Source of the DNA: Sorangium sp025924095
GTDB taxonomy: Bacteria; Myxococcota_A; Polyangia; Polyangiales; Polyangiaceae
DNA: 64,000 bases
Assembly (NCBI RefSeq): GCF_051521505.1
Contig: NZ_CP150356.1
Span: 4,774,001 to 4,838,000 of the forward strand
Direction of reading: 5' to 3'
This document shows positions 33,783 to 41,930 of the stretch, piece after piece; position 1 is the stretch's first letter; every line of letters begins with the position of its first letter. The translations under genes were made by a program, and so were the position numbers. Below the pieces are notes generated by a model. The model did no database searches. It was given only the letters and a program-made list of their open reading frames with translations, and had not been told where the DNA came from.

Positions 33783-34571
33783 ATGGCCTCCTTGCCCGCG
33801 CCGAATACCCTGCTCCGCGATCTTGCATTGCCCGCGCTCAGCCCGCCGGCGCACGAGCAGCTCAGGCGCGTCTGCGCGTTCCTCTACGTCGTGGGTCTCC
33901 CGGAGGTCCAGACGCGCGCGCTCCTCGCGGGGTACACGCCGGAGATTCATGCCGAAGGCGTCTATCACGCGAGCGTCGTTGGGGGGGAGCGCTCGTTCGG
34001 GGAGTGGCGTCAATGGCGGTCGTTGCGGCCTCCGCGCGACCCCGACCTGCCCGACCTCGTGGCGGATCTCGACCGGTTCGTGAGCCGGTGGCGACCGCGG
34101 GCGCTCTCGGCCGCCGCCGAGGTGCCTGACGTCGACGACCGCGGCGAGCTCGAGGACTACCTCGGCGCATCCATCGAGCGGCCGAGCCGGACGTGGCGCG
34201 CCAAGGCCTGCGTCCAGCGCATCGAGCACCTCGCCGAGGTGCCGGTCCCCTCGTATCAGGCCACGTGGGCTGCCCTCGTCGCGGAGGGCATCCAGACCGA
34301 GCTCGCGCGGTTCCACGAGGTCCTCGAGACGGTGCAGGACTTCATCGCCACGACGTCCCTCGATGCCGACGAGCTCGCCGACATCCAGGCGGCGCGCGAA
34401 GAGGGCGCCGCCTCCATCGACGCGTGGCTGACCGCGCGGCGGCGCCAGCTCGCGGGGCACTTCACCGAGGAGACGCTGAATCTCCTCGCGCTCGGCGAGG
34501 CCGTGCCTCCGCCGCTGCCCGACGTGCCCCTTTCCTTGCTCGCCCGCTTCCGGCCAGCGGCGCGCGCTTAG
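33783..34571 (+). CDS. Unknown cytoplasmic protein
   Basis: Not recognised. A 262-residue mostly helical protein with no signal peptide or membrane helix. Notable blocks are RVCAFLYVVGLPEVQTRALL near the N-terminus, GERSFGEWRQWRSLRPPRD, and a helical C-terminal half (ARFHEVLETVQDFIATTSLD). The start is chosen at ATG 33783 (MASLPAPNTLL); ATG 33762 in the same frame is an alternative and neither has a strong Shine-Dalgarno. Convergent with the next gene, 26 bp between stops. Confidence 0.65.
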   Translation: MASLPAPNTLLRDLALPALSPPAHEQLRRVCAFLYVVGLPEVQTRALLAGYTPEIHAEGVYHASVVGGERSFGEWRQWRSLRPPRDPDLPDLVADLDRFVSRWRPRALSAAAEVPDVDDRGELEDYLGASIERPSRTWRAKACVQRIEHLAEVPVPSYQATWAALVAEGIQTELARFHEVLETVQDFIATTSLDADELADIQAAREEGAASIDAWLTARRRQLAGHFTEETLNLLALGEAVPPPLPDVPLSLLARFRPAARA

Positions 34572-34597
34572 TTTTGAGAGGCGCTCTTAGGTTGTGC

Positions 34598-35359
34598 TCA
34601 TGACAGGCTGCGGCTTTCTGGCGGGATCCGCGCCGAGTGGTGCGAGATCGAATCCATGTGGGCCAGGACCTCCGCCTGACCCCAGCGCTCGAGCGCGTCC
34701 ATCTCCGCCGGGCCGAGCAGCCGCTGAATCGCACCCCAGGTGCGCTCGAACGCGAGCGCGGCCAGGTGCTGCGATAGCCCGGTGAGGGGGGTCAGGTCGG
34801 GCTCGTCGCCCCGGTAAGCCGCGTAGGCCTCGGCGTCCCATCCCTCCAGCGGGAGCGCTTCCGTCTCGGCGATGCGCCGATCCAGCGCGTCCGCCGTCTC
34901 CGCCCACGCTCGGGCGATCTCGAAGAGCTTGGCGACCTTGCCGAGCGGCAGGCCGAAGCTCGCGACGCGGTGCTCCTTGCGGCGCGGCAGCCACGCGACG
35001 AGCACGTGCCACATCATCTGCCACTCCGGCTCCAGTCCGAGGACGAACACGCGCTCCTCGATCCACGCGCGAAGCTGCGCCGCCGCCGTCGTGCCCTGGG
35101 TGCGCTCCACGTCGGTGAGGAACGCCGCGATGTGCCCCGCGAGCATGCCGTCATCGTCCCGCTCATCGTCCTCCAGCGCCTCGAGCTCGATCTCCGCCCG
35201 GAAGCAGCGGCGCGCGGCCGTCTTCACCTCCTCGACGCCGTCGATCCGGAGCCCGAGCTCGGGCCAGAAAGGCGTTACTCTGTCCAGGCTGAGGAGCCCG
35301 ATAGTGGTCGTGTAAGCATAGGATACATCGAGGTCATCGAGATCGAGGGTGGGGTTCAT
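34598..35359 (-). CDS. Unknown cytoplasmic protein
   Basis: Not recognised. A 253-residue acidic, helix-rich protein beginning MNPTLDLDDLDVSYAY. It contains LEALEDDERDDDGMLAGHIA, EWQMMWHVLVAWLPRRKEHR and a C-terminal QRLLGPAEMDALERWGQ. No signal peptide, metal site or nucleotide motif. It is convergent with the preceding unknown gene and borders the left end of the IS element, which begins about 55 bp upstream of its start. Confidence 0.7.
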   Translation of the reverse strand: MNPTLDLDDLDVSYAYTTTIGLLSLDRVTPFWPELGLRIDGVEEVKTAARRCFRAEIELEALEDDERDDDGMLAGHIAAFLTDVERTQGTTAAAQLRAWIEERVFVLGLEPEWQMMWHVLVAWLPRRKEHRVASFGLPLGKVAKLFEIARAWAETADALDRRIAETEALPLEGWDAEAYAAYRGDEPDLTPLTGLSQHLAALAFERTWGAIQRLLGPAEMDALERWGQAEVLAHMDSISHHSARIPPESRSLS

Positions 35360-35413
35360 GGGCAGCGCAGCTCGGGTTGGTCTGGAGCGGCCAGCCTAGA
35401 GCGCCAATCACAT

Positions 35414-37113
35414 TGAAAATTGTCTCATTTCAATGGGTTACGCCGCAGCCTGCATGAGCCGCTGGGCAGACTCGAGATTCTGGATCGCTGCTGCGCGCCG
35501 GAGGTCAAACAGGTTTCTCCGGGCGCCGATGTAGCGCGCGCTGTGTCCTTTGCGCGCCGCGATGTGTGCGAGGGCATGCTCCACAGGGATCCGCTGCCGG
35601 AGGACGGCGCGTCCTGGCCCGGTCTGCTGCAGCTTCCGGAACTTGCTCTGCAAGGCTTCGTCCTCGGCGATGGATACGGTCCGCCCTCGTCCCGACGCGG
35701 CTTGGGTGCAATTGGCTCGGAGGGGGCACGCACCACACTCCTCGGGGTCAAATTCGACCGTGTCGCCCGGCTCGAACACTTCGACCTGTCCCGCGGGACA
35801 CGTGATTGTCTTGGCGCGCAGGTCGATCTTGAAGTCGCGCTTGCTGAACATGTCAGGTCTGCGAGCCCGCTGCCCCCACGGCTTCGAGAACACCTGGCCG
35901 TCATCGCGGATCACGTCCTCCACGACGGGGCTGTTCACGTAGGCGCGATCGATGTGCAGCTCAACGAGGCGTAGCCCCTGATGCTGGATGTCCTTGGCGA
36001 TCGGCGCGGCCCCCTCTTCTTCGGGCCGATTTGCTGGTGTGACTGCGCAGGCGACGATGACGGGAAGGTCAAGGTCGCGCGCGATATGTTCCTTGTAGCC
36101 GTCGAACCTCTTCGAGCGGCTCTTGCGGCCATGGCGCATCTCAGCGTCCTCAATCGAGACGCGGCGGTCAGGCGCAACGCCTTGCCGGATGCGGACGGTC
36201 CCATCCTCGGCGATTTCCAGGTCCTGGTCTCGAACCTGAGTGAGCGCATCCAGATAGGTGCGCAGCGGCTGCTCGACGACGTCGTCCAGATGGCGGTCGA
36301 CCCATTGCTGCAGCGACGAGACCTGCTGCTCCAGGATCTGAATTGCCGCTGCCTTCTGTTTCGGGTCGCTCCAGTCGAGGTCGAGCCCGGCTTTGATGCT
36401 GGGCGCCAAAAGCAGCGGGATGCCCGCCTTGCGGCAGATTTCCTCGGGCCGACGGTCGGTGATCTTCGACACGACGCGGACGATGCTGCGCGCAGCGTGG
36501 CCGAGCAGGTTGATCGTGTCCTCAACCCGCCCGGCCCCCGCTAAAGGGCGGCTATCAATGGCCACGCGCAGCGCTTTGGATACCGCACGCCTCTCGCCCT
36601 CCGTCATGGCGCCGGACTGAACGAGTGCCACGGTTCGCTCCAGCAGCACCCGATCCATCTCGTTCGCGACCATCCGCTCCCGGAACGCCTGCAGTGCACC
36701 CTGCGAGAACGCGGGCGTGACCGTCCCCAGACAGCCGAGCACCATCTGCCAGCGCAGGTCGACGACGGTCAGCTCCACCGCCTCGGCATCCGATGCGCCG
36801 ACGTAGCCCTGCAGCAGCGTGACCATGCACATCAGCGCCGGCGGATGCGGCGGCTCGCCTGCGCCCGTCGTCCGGTACATGCTCCCCAACTGCTCCTGGA
36901 ACGTCTCATCGAACAGCTCGTGCCGGTGCAGCCTGAGAAAGCCGAACAGTGCTCTCACGCGTGTCAACCGCTTCATCAGCGCCTGTTCCTGCCGCGACAG
37001 CTCTACCGGCGGCGACCATCGTTCCATCCGTGCACCTCCAGACGCGGACGAGATCATGGCCCGGCGAGACCGTCGATCCTTCCATCGAAGCGCCAGAAAT
37101 TCTCACATAATCA
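35414..37113 (-). mobile_element. IS1182-like insertion sequence
   Basis: One transposase gene flanked by imperfect terminal inverted repeats: the left end (35414-35436) contains TGAAAATTGTCTCATTTC and the right end, read inward, contains TGATTATGTGAGAATTTC (37093-37113). The left end also has a CATTGAAA/TTTCAATG hairpin (35411-35418 with 35428-35435). No clear target duplication could be set by eye. About 1.7 kb, the usual size for the family; the transposase is intact. Confidence 0.6.
35438..37027 (-). CDS. IS1182 family transposase
   Basis: DDE transposase, 529 residues from ATG 37027 (MERWSPPVELSRQEQ). The N-terminal DUF772-like region has GAGEPPHPPALMCMVTLLQG and a VDLRWQMVLG block. The catalytic core includes SRSKRFDGYKEHIARDLDL and the DDE-type ELHIDRAYVNSP stretch, with the final Glu in the C-terminal RQRIPVEHALAHIAARKG. 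A Cys motif, CPAGQ...CGACPLRANC, precedes it, typical of this family. The open frame reaches 37057; no frameshift is seen. Confidence 0.88.
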   Translation of the reverse strand: MERWSPPVELSRQEQALMKRLTRVRALFGFLRLHRHELFDETFQEQLGSMYRTTGAGEPPHPPALMCMVTLLQGYVGASDAEAVELTVVDLRWQMVLGCLGTVTPAFSQGALQAFRERMVANEMDRVLLERTVALVQSGAMTEGERRAVSKALRVAIDSRPLAGAGRVEDTINLLGHAARSIVRVVSKITDRRPEEICRKAGIPLLLAPSIKAGLDLDWSDPKQKAAAIQILEQQVSSLQQWVDRHLDDVVEQPLRTYLDALTQVRDQDLEIAEDGTVRIRQGVAPDRRVSIEDAEMRHGRKSRSKRFDGYKEHIARDLDLPVIVACAVTPANRPEEEGAAPIAKDIQHQGLRLVELHIDRAYVNSPVVEDVIRDDGQVFSKPWGQRARRPDMFSKRDFKIDLRAKTITCPAGQVEVFEPGDTVEFDPEECGACPLRANCTQAASGRGRTVSIAEDEALQSKFRKLQQTGPGRAVLRQRIPVEHALAHIAARKGHSARYIGARRNLFDLRRAAAIQNLESAQRLMQAAA

Positions 37114-37311
37114 ACCTGATCGTTGTTCTAGCCGCGCCGGGGGTGCGCGGGTAGGTCGCCTTGCACACGACGGTGCGCCGAGAGCCACCCGACAGGGACG
37201 GCCGTGCACCGGGGCCCGCCGGGCCGCATCCAGGCGTGAGAAAGTAGACAGACGTGGCTCCGGGAGCGCGGCCGGAAGCAAAAAATCAGGCAGACCAGGC
37301 TGTCCTGTTGA

Positions 37312-37485
37312 ACTTCGGTGTGGGCTGGCACCCACGATGGACTGCGAGACGAGGGGCATGGCGTGGCCACGCAGCGCCTGCTCTCGCGGGCCTCCTCGGC
37401 GCAAGCCGTCGAGGAGGTGCTGGAGGAGGAGCCGGAGGCGATCGCGGACGACGCGATGGAAGGTGAAGAGGGCGAGGCGCCCTGA
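37312..37485 (+). pseudogene. 3' remnant of an unknown gene
   Basis: A start-less open segment reads SVWAGTHDGLRDEGHGVATQ then RLLSRASSAQAVEEVL and an acidic end (EEEPEAIADDAMEGEEGEAP) before TGA. The acidic C-terminus and good codon bias suggest the tail of a real gene whose front was lost next to the IS element. No family can be named. The remaining sequence between 37114 and 37548 shows no gene. Confidence 0.4.
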
Positions 37486-37548
37486 GCATCGCGTCGCAAC
37501 CCGCCTGAGCGCGAGCGACGAGGCGAGCGGCGTCCCTGGCGCGACCGA

Positions 37549-38352
37549 TCAGAGCTGCCCATACTCACGGATCCGGTCGCGCTGTTCTCCCTTGTCTCCC
37601 TTGTCGGGCTCCAGATCGACGACGATCCCGAGGCGCGATTCGACGTAGGCCGCCCAGAGGGTTCCATGCGTCGGAACGCTGGTCCAAGCGTTCATTTCCG
37701 TGATCGACAAGAGCCCGTCCATGCTTCGATCGAAGATTCTTATGTCCCTGAATCGTAATCCGCACGTGAAGCCGAGCTGGACGTTCAGGTTGCGGGAATA
37801 GACGTCTCCGCCGAGGAACAGATCGACGTGCGTGGTCCGGACAAGGGTCCCCTGCGGCCTCAAGGTCGTGGTGAACATGGGAAGAACGGCTCCGATCACT
37901 TGATAGAGTTGAAAGCTCGTGGCCGCGCTCGCCCGGAACGGTCCGGCTTCGAACGTGGCATGAACCCCCAATTCCTTGTCTTCTATCGTCGACATGTTCT
38001 CCTTGCCCACTCCAACGCCTATGAGATACCCGATGTTGAGCTCCTGGGTGGGGCTCGCGGTCTGTCCGAAGCTCACCATGACCGTATGGACAGCCCCCGG
38101 AGCTGTTCCGCCGCCGTAAGTGACTCCGAGTCTCGCGAGATGGGGGAGCTTCGTCTGAACGATGCCGTTGAGACGGAGGCCGTCCCAATGGAATTTCTCT
38201 GGGGGCCGTTGCTCTTGCGCTGATGCCGGAGCAGCCAAAGTGAATACTCCAAGCCCTGACAGCGCGCGCAACAATGGCTGCCATGGCCTGCTCGAACGGC
38301 GGGTTGATGGCTCCCACGAGATGAACGGCGGCGTGAAGTATGTTTGAGTCAT
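37549..38352 (-). CDS. Secreted or outer-membrane beta-rich protein, unknown
   Basis: A 267-residue exported protein. The start ATG 38352 overlaps the stop of the upstream gene (ATGA), so translation is coupled. A long n-region is followed by PLLRALSGLGVFTLAAPASA with cleavage after ASA. The mature chain alternates hydrophobic and polar residues with Gly turns (LNIGYLIGVGVGKEN, THVDLFLGGDVYSRN, VQLGFTCGLRFRDIRIF) and could be a small beta-barrel or a periplasmic beta protein. Base composition is less GC-rich than most of the window. A truncated copy of its first codons lies after the duplicated upstream gene at 39008-39112. Confidence 0.7.
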   Translation of the reverse strand: MTQTYFTPPFISWEPSTRRSSRPWQPLLRALSGLGVFTLAAPASAQEQRPPEKFHWDGLRLNGIVQTKLPHLARLGVTYGGGTAPGAVHTVMVSFGQTASPTQELNIGYLIGVGVGKENMSTIEDKELGVHATFEAGPFRASAATSFQLYQVIGAVLPMFTTTLRPQGTLVRTTHVDLFLGGDVYSRNLNVQLGFTCGLRFRDIRIFDRSMDGLLSITEMNAWTSVPTHGTLWAAYVESRLGIVVDLEPDKGDKGEQRDRIREYGQL

Positions 38353-38990
38353 TCGGCCTGCATGTGGTCTATGCACGCTGGATTCTTCACCAGCTCATCG
38401 ATGTCGACGTCGCCGTAGTAGCTCTTGAACATATAAGCGCTTTCCATCGCGTCGATGCCGCGACGATCGCTCGCGACATTCGGCTGCGACGCGTCCTCAA
38501 AAGATCTTATGACGTCGGAACATTCTGAGTATTGGTCCCGAGCTAGATCTCGAATGCTCAATACGGCTTCGCAGTCGATCGTGCTACTGCTGAGTATTGC
38601 CTTGTATGCGCCGAACGTTCCACTAAAGTTCCTGCAGTTCATCGCCAGCCTCTCTAGCTCGATCGCTTGCAATTCGATTCTGCATTGCTCCGAGAACTCT
38701 GGCTTAGGCGAAGGTATGCGCTTGTCTTCGTTGGTGTGGGGATGTTCCTCTCTCTTCTGACGATGGTGATCGCGACGCTGGAGGGTCTTCTCACAGCTGG
38801 CCAACCGTTTCCGGGTGACGCTCAGGGTCGACCGAAGATCGGGGTCGTTCTTGCTGGCGGCGTCCTGGCGTGCTTGAGGCTGTTCGTTGCTCTCTGCAGA
38901 GATTTTTCCTAGATTGTATGCCGCCGCCAGCGCCGCGATCGCGATGGCCCCCAATCCAATCCATGTTGTCGGTTTTGGTGATGTTCCCAT
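38349..38990 (-). CDS. Membrane-anchored small protein, duplicated copy A
   Basis: A 213-residue protein starting MGTSPKPTTWIGLGAIAIAA, with one N-terminal membrane helix and the rest outside the cytoplasm (inference). A coiled-coil-like region (STLSVTRKRLASCEKTLQRR) is followed by a Pro/charged linker and a C-terminal domain with five cysteines (QCRIELQAIELERLAMNCRN, IDCEAVLSI, QYSECSDVI, NPACIDHMQ). It is a close paralogue of the gene at 39109-39753; identical architecture and matching cysteines show a tandem duplication. Coupled by a 4-bp overlap to the exported protein gene downstream. Function unknown. Confidence 0.75.
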   Translation of the reverse strand: MGTSPKPTTWIGLGAIAIAALAAAYNLGKISAESNEQPQARQDAASKNDPDLRSTLSVTRKRLASCEKTLQRRDHHRQKREEHPHTNEDKRIPSPKPEFSEQCRIELQAIELERLAMNCRNFSGTFGAYKAILSSSTIDCEAVLSIRDLARDQYSECSDVIRSFEDASQPNVASDRRGIDAMESAYMFKSYYGDVDIDELVKNPACIDHMQAE

Positions 38991-39007
38991 GTGTCGAGCG
39001 TTACGGG

Positions 39008-39112
39008 TTAAAGTCCTGGTGCGTGCGTGAGAATGGCGACCCTGGCCTGTCCGACCAGCGGGGCGATGGCTCCCCGCGAGATGAACGGCGGCGCACAATG
39101 GGTTCGATTCAT
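39008..39112 (-). pseudogene. Truncated copy of the exported-protein gene start
   Basis: A 34-codon frame starts at an ATG overlapping the stop of paralogue B, exactly as the exported-protein gene overlaps the stop of paralogue A. Its beginning MNRTHCAPPFISRG mirrors MTQTYFTPPFISWE, and the DNA GATGGCTCC(C)..GAGATGAACGGCGGCG is shared at both places. It then runs out at TAA. This marks the right border of the duplicated unit: the second copy carried only the first codons of the downstream gene. Confidence 0.7.
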
Positions 39113-39753
39113 TCGGTCCGCATCTGGGCTATGCACTCTGGGTTTTTCACAAGCGCTTTAATGTCGCCGGGGTTGCCGTATTCGTTCCTGATCGCATAGG
39201 CGTCTTCCGCCGCGGCAATGGCGAGCGGGTCGCTCATGGCATCTTGGTAGGTGGTGCCCTCGATGGTTCTTATGATGGCGGCACAGAAGGAGGACTGTCC
39301 GTGGGCCATGGATACAATGTCCAAGACGATTTCGCAGTGGATCGTGCTGCTGCCCAGTATTGTCTTGTATGCGTCGAAATGTCTCCTGAGGCTCCTGCAG
39401 TTCGCGGCGAGCATATGCAGATCCTTCACCTGCGACGCGATGATGCATTGCTTCGGAAGCGCTGGCTCAGGTGAAGGTGTGGGGTTGTCTTCGTTGGTGT
39501 AGAGCGTTTCATCTCTCTTCTGAAGATGCTGGTCGTGACGCTGGACGGTCTTTTCGCAGCTGGTCAACCTCTTCTGGGCGGCGCTCAGAGCCGACCGAAG
39601 ATCGGGATCGTCCTTGCTGGCGGCATCCTGGTGCCGTTGAGGACGGCTGCCGCTCTCTGCCGAGGCTCTTCCCAGATTGTATGCCGCCGCCAAGGCGGCG
39701 ACCGCGATGGTACCTAATCCAATCCATATTGTCGGCTTCGGTGATGTTCCCAT
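39109..39753 (-). CDS. Membrane-anchored small protein, duplicated copy B
   Basis: Paralogue of the 38349-38990 product, 214 residues, starting MGTSPKPTIWIGLGTIAVAA. Shared features: N-terminal membrane helix, RxAESxxxPQxxQDAASKxDPDLRS, the ASCEKT/TSCEKT coiled coil, a Pro-rich linker and the Cys-containing C-terminal domain ending in CIAQM. The copies have diverged over the C-terminal half, so the duplication is not very recent. Part of a lower-GC block next to the IS element. Function unknown. Confidence 0.75.
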   Translation of the reverse strand: MGTSPKPTIWIGLGTIAVAALAAAYNLGRASAESGSRPQRHQDAASKDDPDLRSALSAAQKRLTSCEKTVQRHDQHLQKRDETLYTNEDNPTPSPEPALPKQCIIASQVKDLHMLAANCRSLRRHFDAYKTILGSSTIHCEIVLDIVSMAHGQSSFCAAIIRTIEGTTYQDAMSDPLAIAAAEDAYAIRNEYGNPGDIKALVKNPECIAQMRTE

Positions 39754-39839
39754 GTGTCGAATGTTTGCGTGGTGGCGTCAGCGATCGTTGTTTAAATGTC
39801 AGTCGGTGTGGTGGGAATGGGCATCCATGGTAGTATGAG

Positions 39840-40190
39840 CTAGAAGTGGCAGGGATCCTTCTTGATCGGCATTATTCCAATTTTTTGAGGTGTGATCTCT
39901 AGATTGATGCCGCTGACGGGTTGTAATAATTCGCGCCAATGTTGGCATGTCTTCGCGTTTACCGTGTTCACGAATTGGTTCTGCAGCGGTGTAGTTCTTG
40001 AGCAGCCGCTTAGTTGAGCCCATGTATCTGCTGGTGCACACAGCGCTGCGCACGTGGGGGATGGATCCATGCACGTCGGTGTTGGTCTTTCGTCGAAGAT
40101 CGTGCATCCGGCTTGGGATAGTACCGTCGCGGAAATAAGTTGGGCGAGGCTGGGACGGATTGTCCTTGAACGATGAAGTGTTGCGATCAT
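39840..40190 (-). CDS. Small putative lipoprotein
   Basis: A 116-residue protein with a signal-like N-terminus (IRPSLAQLISATVLSQAGC, lipobox SQAGC) followed by a Cys-containing mature part (TPTCMDPSPTCAALCAPADT, then KTCQHW and a C-terminal DPCHF). It lies in the same orientation and low-GC block as the duplicated genes. No family recognised; small size and low coding bias make this a moderate call. Confidence 0.5.
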   Translation of the reverse strand: MIATLHRSRTIRPSLAQLISATVLSQAGCTIFDERPTPTCMDPSPTCAALCAPADTWAQLSGCSRTTPLQNQFVNTVNAKTCQHWRELLQPVSGINLEITPQKIGIMPIKKDPCHF

Positions 40191-40439
40191 AGGTTCTTGC
40201 TCTACAGGGACATCTGGTGGTGGTTCGCTTCTGTCTCAAGAAGGAGGCAGGAGGATACAGGAAGGGCTGTCGTTCTTCGATGAATCCGTGTACATGGCCG
40301 GCCGGGCGTCGCGAGCGAGCGCATCGAGCTCGCCAAGGCATACGCGCGATGTCCAGGACGTCGCGAGCAAGCGATGACTCGCGCGGCCGGTCGCGGACGA
40401 TCTCGCTTCGCTTCCAGGGGATCGACGGGGGGCCGATCG

Positions 40440-41100
40440 GTGCGTGCGGTTCACGTCGCGAATGCTCGTTGGCAGCGCTCCCACGCCGCGCTTCAGAGAG
40501 CACCTTGCTGCGCAGCGCGCCCTTGTCGGCGATCTCCGCGACGACGGCGGCGTAGCGCTCGATCGGGACCGGCTCCTCGAGGGGCGCTGCGCCTGCCGCG
40601 ACGGACGGCGACGGCGCTGCGGCAGGCGCTGGAGCTACGGGCGGCATGGGCGCCGCGACGGGCAGCGACGGCGCTGCGGCCGGCGGTGAGGGCGCCCGGG
40701 CCACCACCGCCGGAGCGCTCCTGATGCTCATGCCGGCGACCACCATCAGGCGCTCGCGCTGCGCGAGGTCGCGCAGATCGACGTGGGCGCGCCAGGTGAT
40801 CGTGCGCAGCCAGGCGGTCGGCGTCCACGTGGAGGCCGTCGGCATGGAACGCGAGCCGCCTCGGCGCGTCGGGATCGGCGTCGTCGAGGCCGTACACCGC
40901 CCCGGCGACGCGCGCGTCCGGCAGCGCGCTCTGGATGCGCGGGCGCTCCGCGTGGAAGCCCTCGAGCACGACGACCGCGTCGCCCTGCAGCGCGCTGACC
41001 CACGGGTCCCGCGGAGCGCACTGGAAGTACGACCAGTCGACGCCGCTCGGCACCTCCATCACCTGCGCGTCGAGCCTCGCGCCCGCGCAGCGACCGCGCC
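40440..41100 (-). pseudogene. Frameshifted DUF2169-like (type VI secretion-associated) fragment
   Basis: On the minus strand, one frame from about 41097 to 40800 reads VPSGVDWSYFQCAPRDPWV, VVVLEGFHAERPRIQSALPD and LHVDADRL, the style of the DUF2169 domain that accompanies type VI secretion PAAR/VgrG genes. At about 40795 the homology jumps frame and continues with ITWRAHVDLRDLAQRERLMV, then a Pro/Ala linker and PIERYAAVVAEIADKGALR. The N-terminal part is missing on this strand; it appears inverted on the plus strand from 41100. The stretch 40200-40440 is further decayed. DUF2169 assignment is from memory of the family's look. Confidence 0.6.
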
Positions 41101-41105
41101 GCAGG

Positions 41106-41733
41106 ACCGAGCTGCTGCTCCAGGGCGAGCCCGACGGGCGCCGATGGATCGCCTGGGTCATGAAGCGCACGTACCGGATCCACAACGGGCGGTGCGAGCT
41201 CGACGCCCCGGGGCGGGAGGAGGTCCTGCACGACGACGAGATCCCGTACAGCGACTGCGTCGGCGAAGGACACGATCCTCGCCGTCAGGACGTGGAAGAA
41301 GGTGACCGAGCAGAACCTCCTCCAGTCGAGGAAGGTCAGCAGTGGTCTCAAGTACACGGCCCTTGCGAACGGGTTCAAGTACTCGAAGGAGATTGGCGGC
41401 AATGTCTACAGCGCGATCGACGCCCAGTACCACGACATCGGGGACCTCGACGCGGGCTCGGACTGCCACAGCTTCGGGCCGTTCGCGCTCGGAGACCGGG
41501 GCGGCGTCTACGATGACATCGTGAGGGAGGACGACGACGTCGAGGTCGACGAGACCTCGGGCGGCGACCGGTTCGCCTGGAGGGGAGAGGCGCCTGCGAG
41601 CGTGAAGGCGCGCGGGAGCGGGCGCTTCGCTTGGTCCGAGCGGGTCAGCGATCCGAGCGGGTCAGCGAGGAGAGCGGCGGGAGCGCGGGGGTCGACGATC
41701 CGAGATCAGCTTGCCACGTATTGTGCGATCTGA
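41106..41733 (+). pseudogene. Inverted DUF2169 N-terminal fragment joined to an unknown fragment
   Basis: Plus-strand frame 41106-41245 reads ELLLQGEPDGRRWIAWVMKR and TYRIHNGRCELDAPGREEVL, which looks like the missing front part of the DUF2169 gene whose middle lies on the other strand. At about 41260 another frame takes over: VRTWKKVTEQNLLQSRKVSS, NGFKYSKEIGGNVYSAIDAQ, SFGPFALGDRGGVYDDIV, ending at TGA 41733 after an Arg/Ala tail. The second segment (possible GTG start at 41302, 143 residues) is not recognised and might still be expressed. Both pieces look like debris of secretion-system accessory genes. Confidence 0.5.
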
Positions 41734-41930
41734 TTTTTGCCGCCTGAGCGGTCGCTCCACCTCCAGACCGCGGTGGCGCAGCTAACGAAATGCGTTGCAA
41801 CGGTGGGCTGACCCACGTATGCGTTCCATCATGGGAGACCACGTTCGCGTGGTGCTCCGGCGTTGCCGAGGCATCAGGGCGATAGGGGTCTCCCATGGGC
41901 ACTGGAACTTCTCGTGGAGGGATCAGAATC

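Noticed and set aside
35411..35435. CATTGAAA/TTTCAATG dyad as a regulator operator
   Set aside because: It overlaps the IS left terminal repeat, which explains it better.
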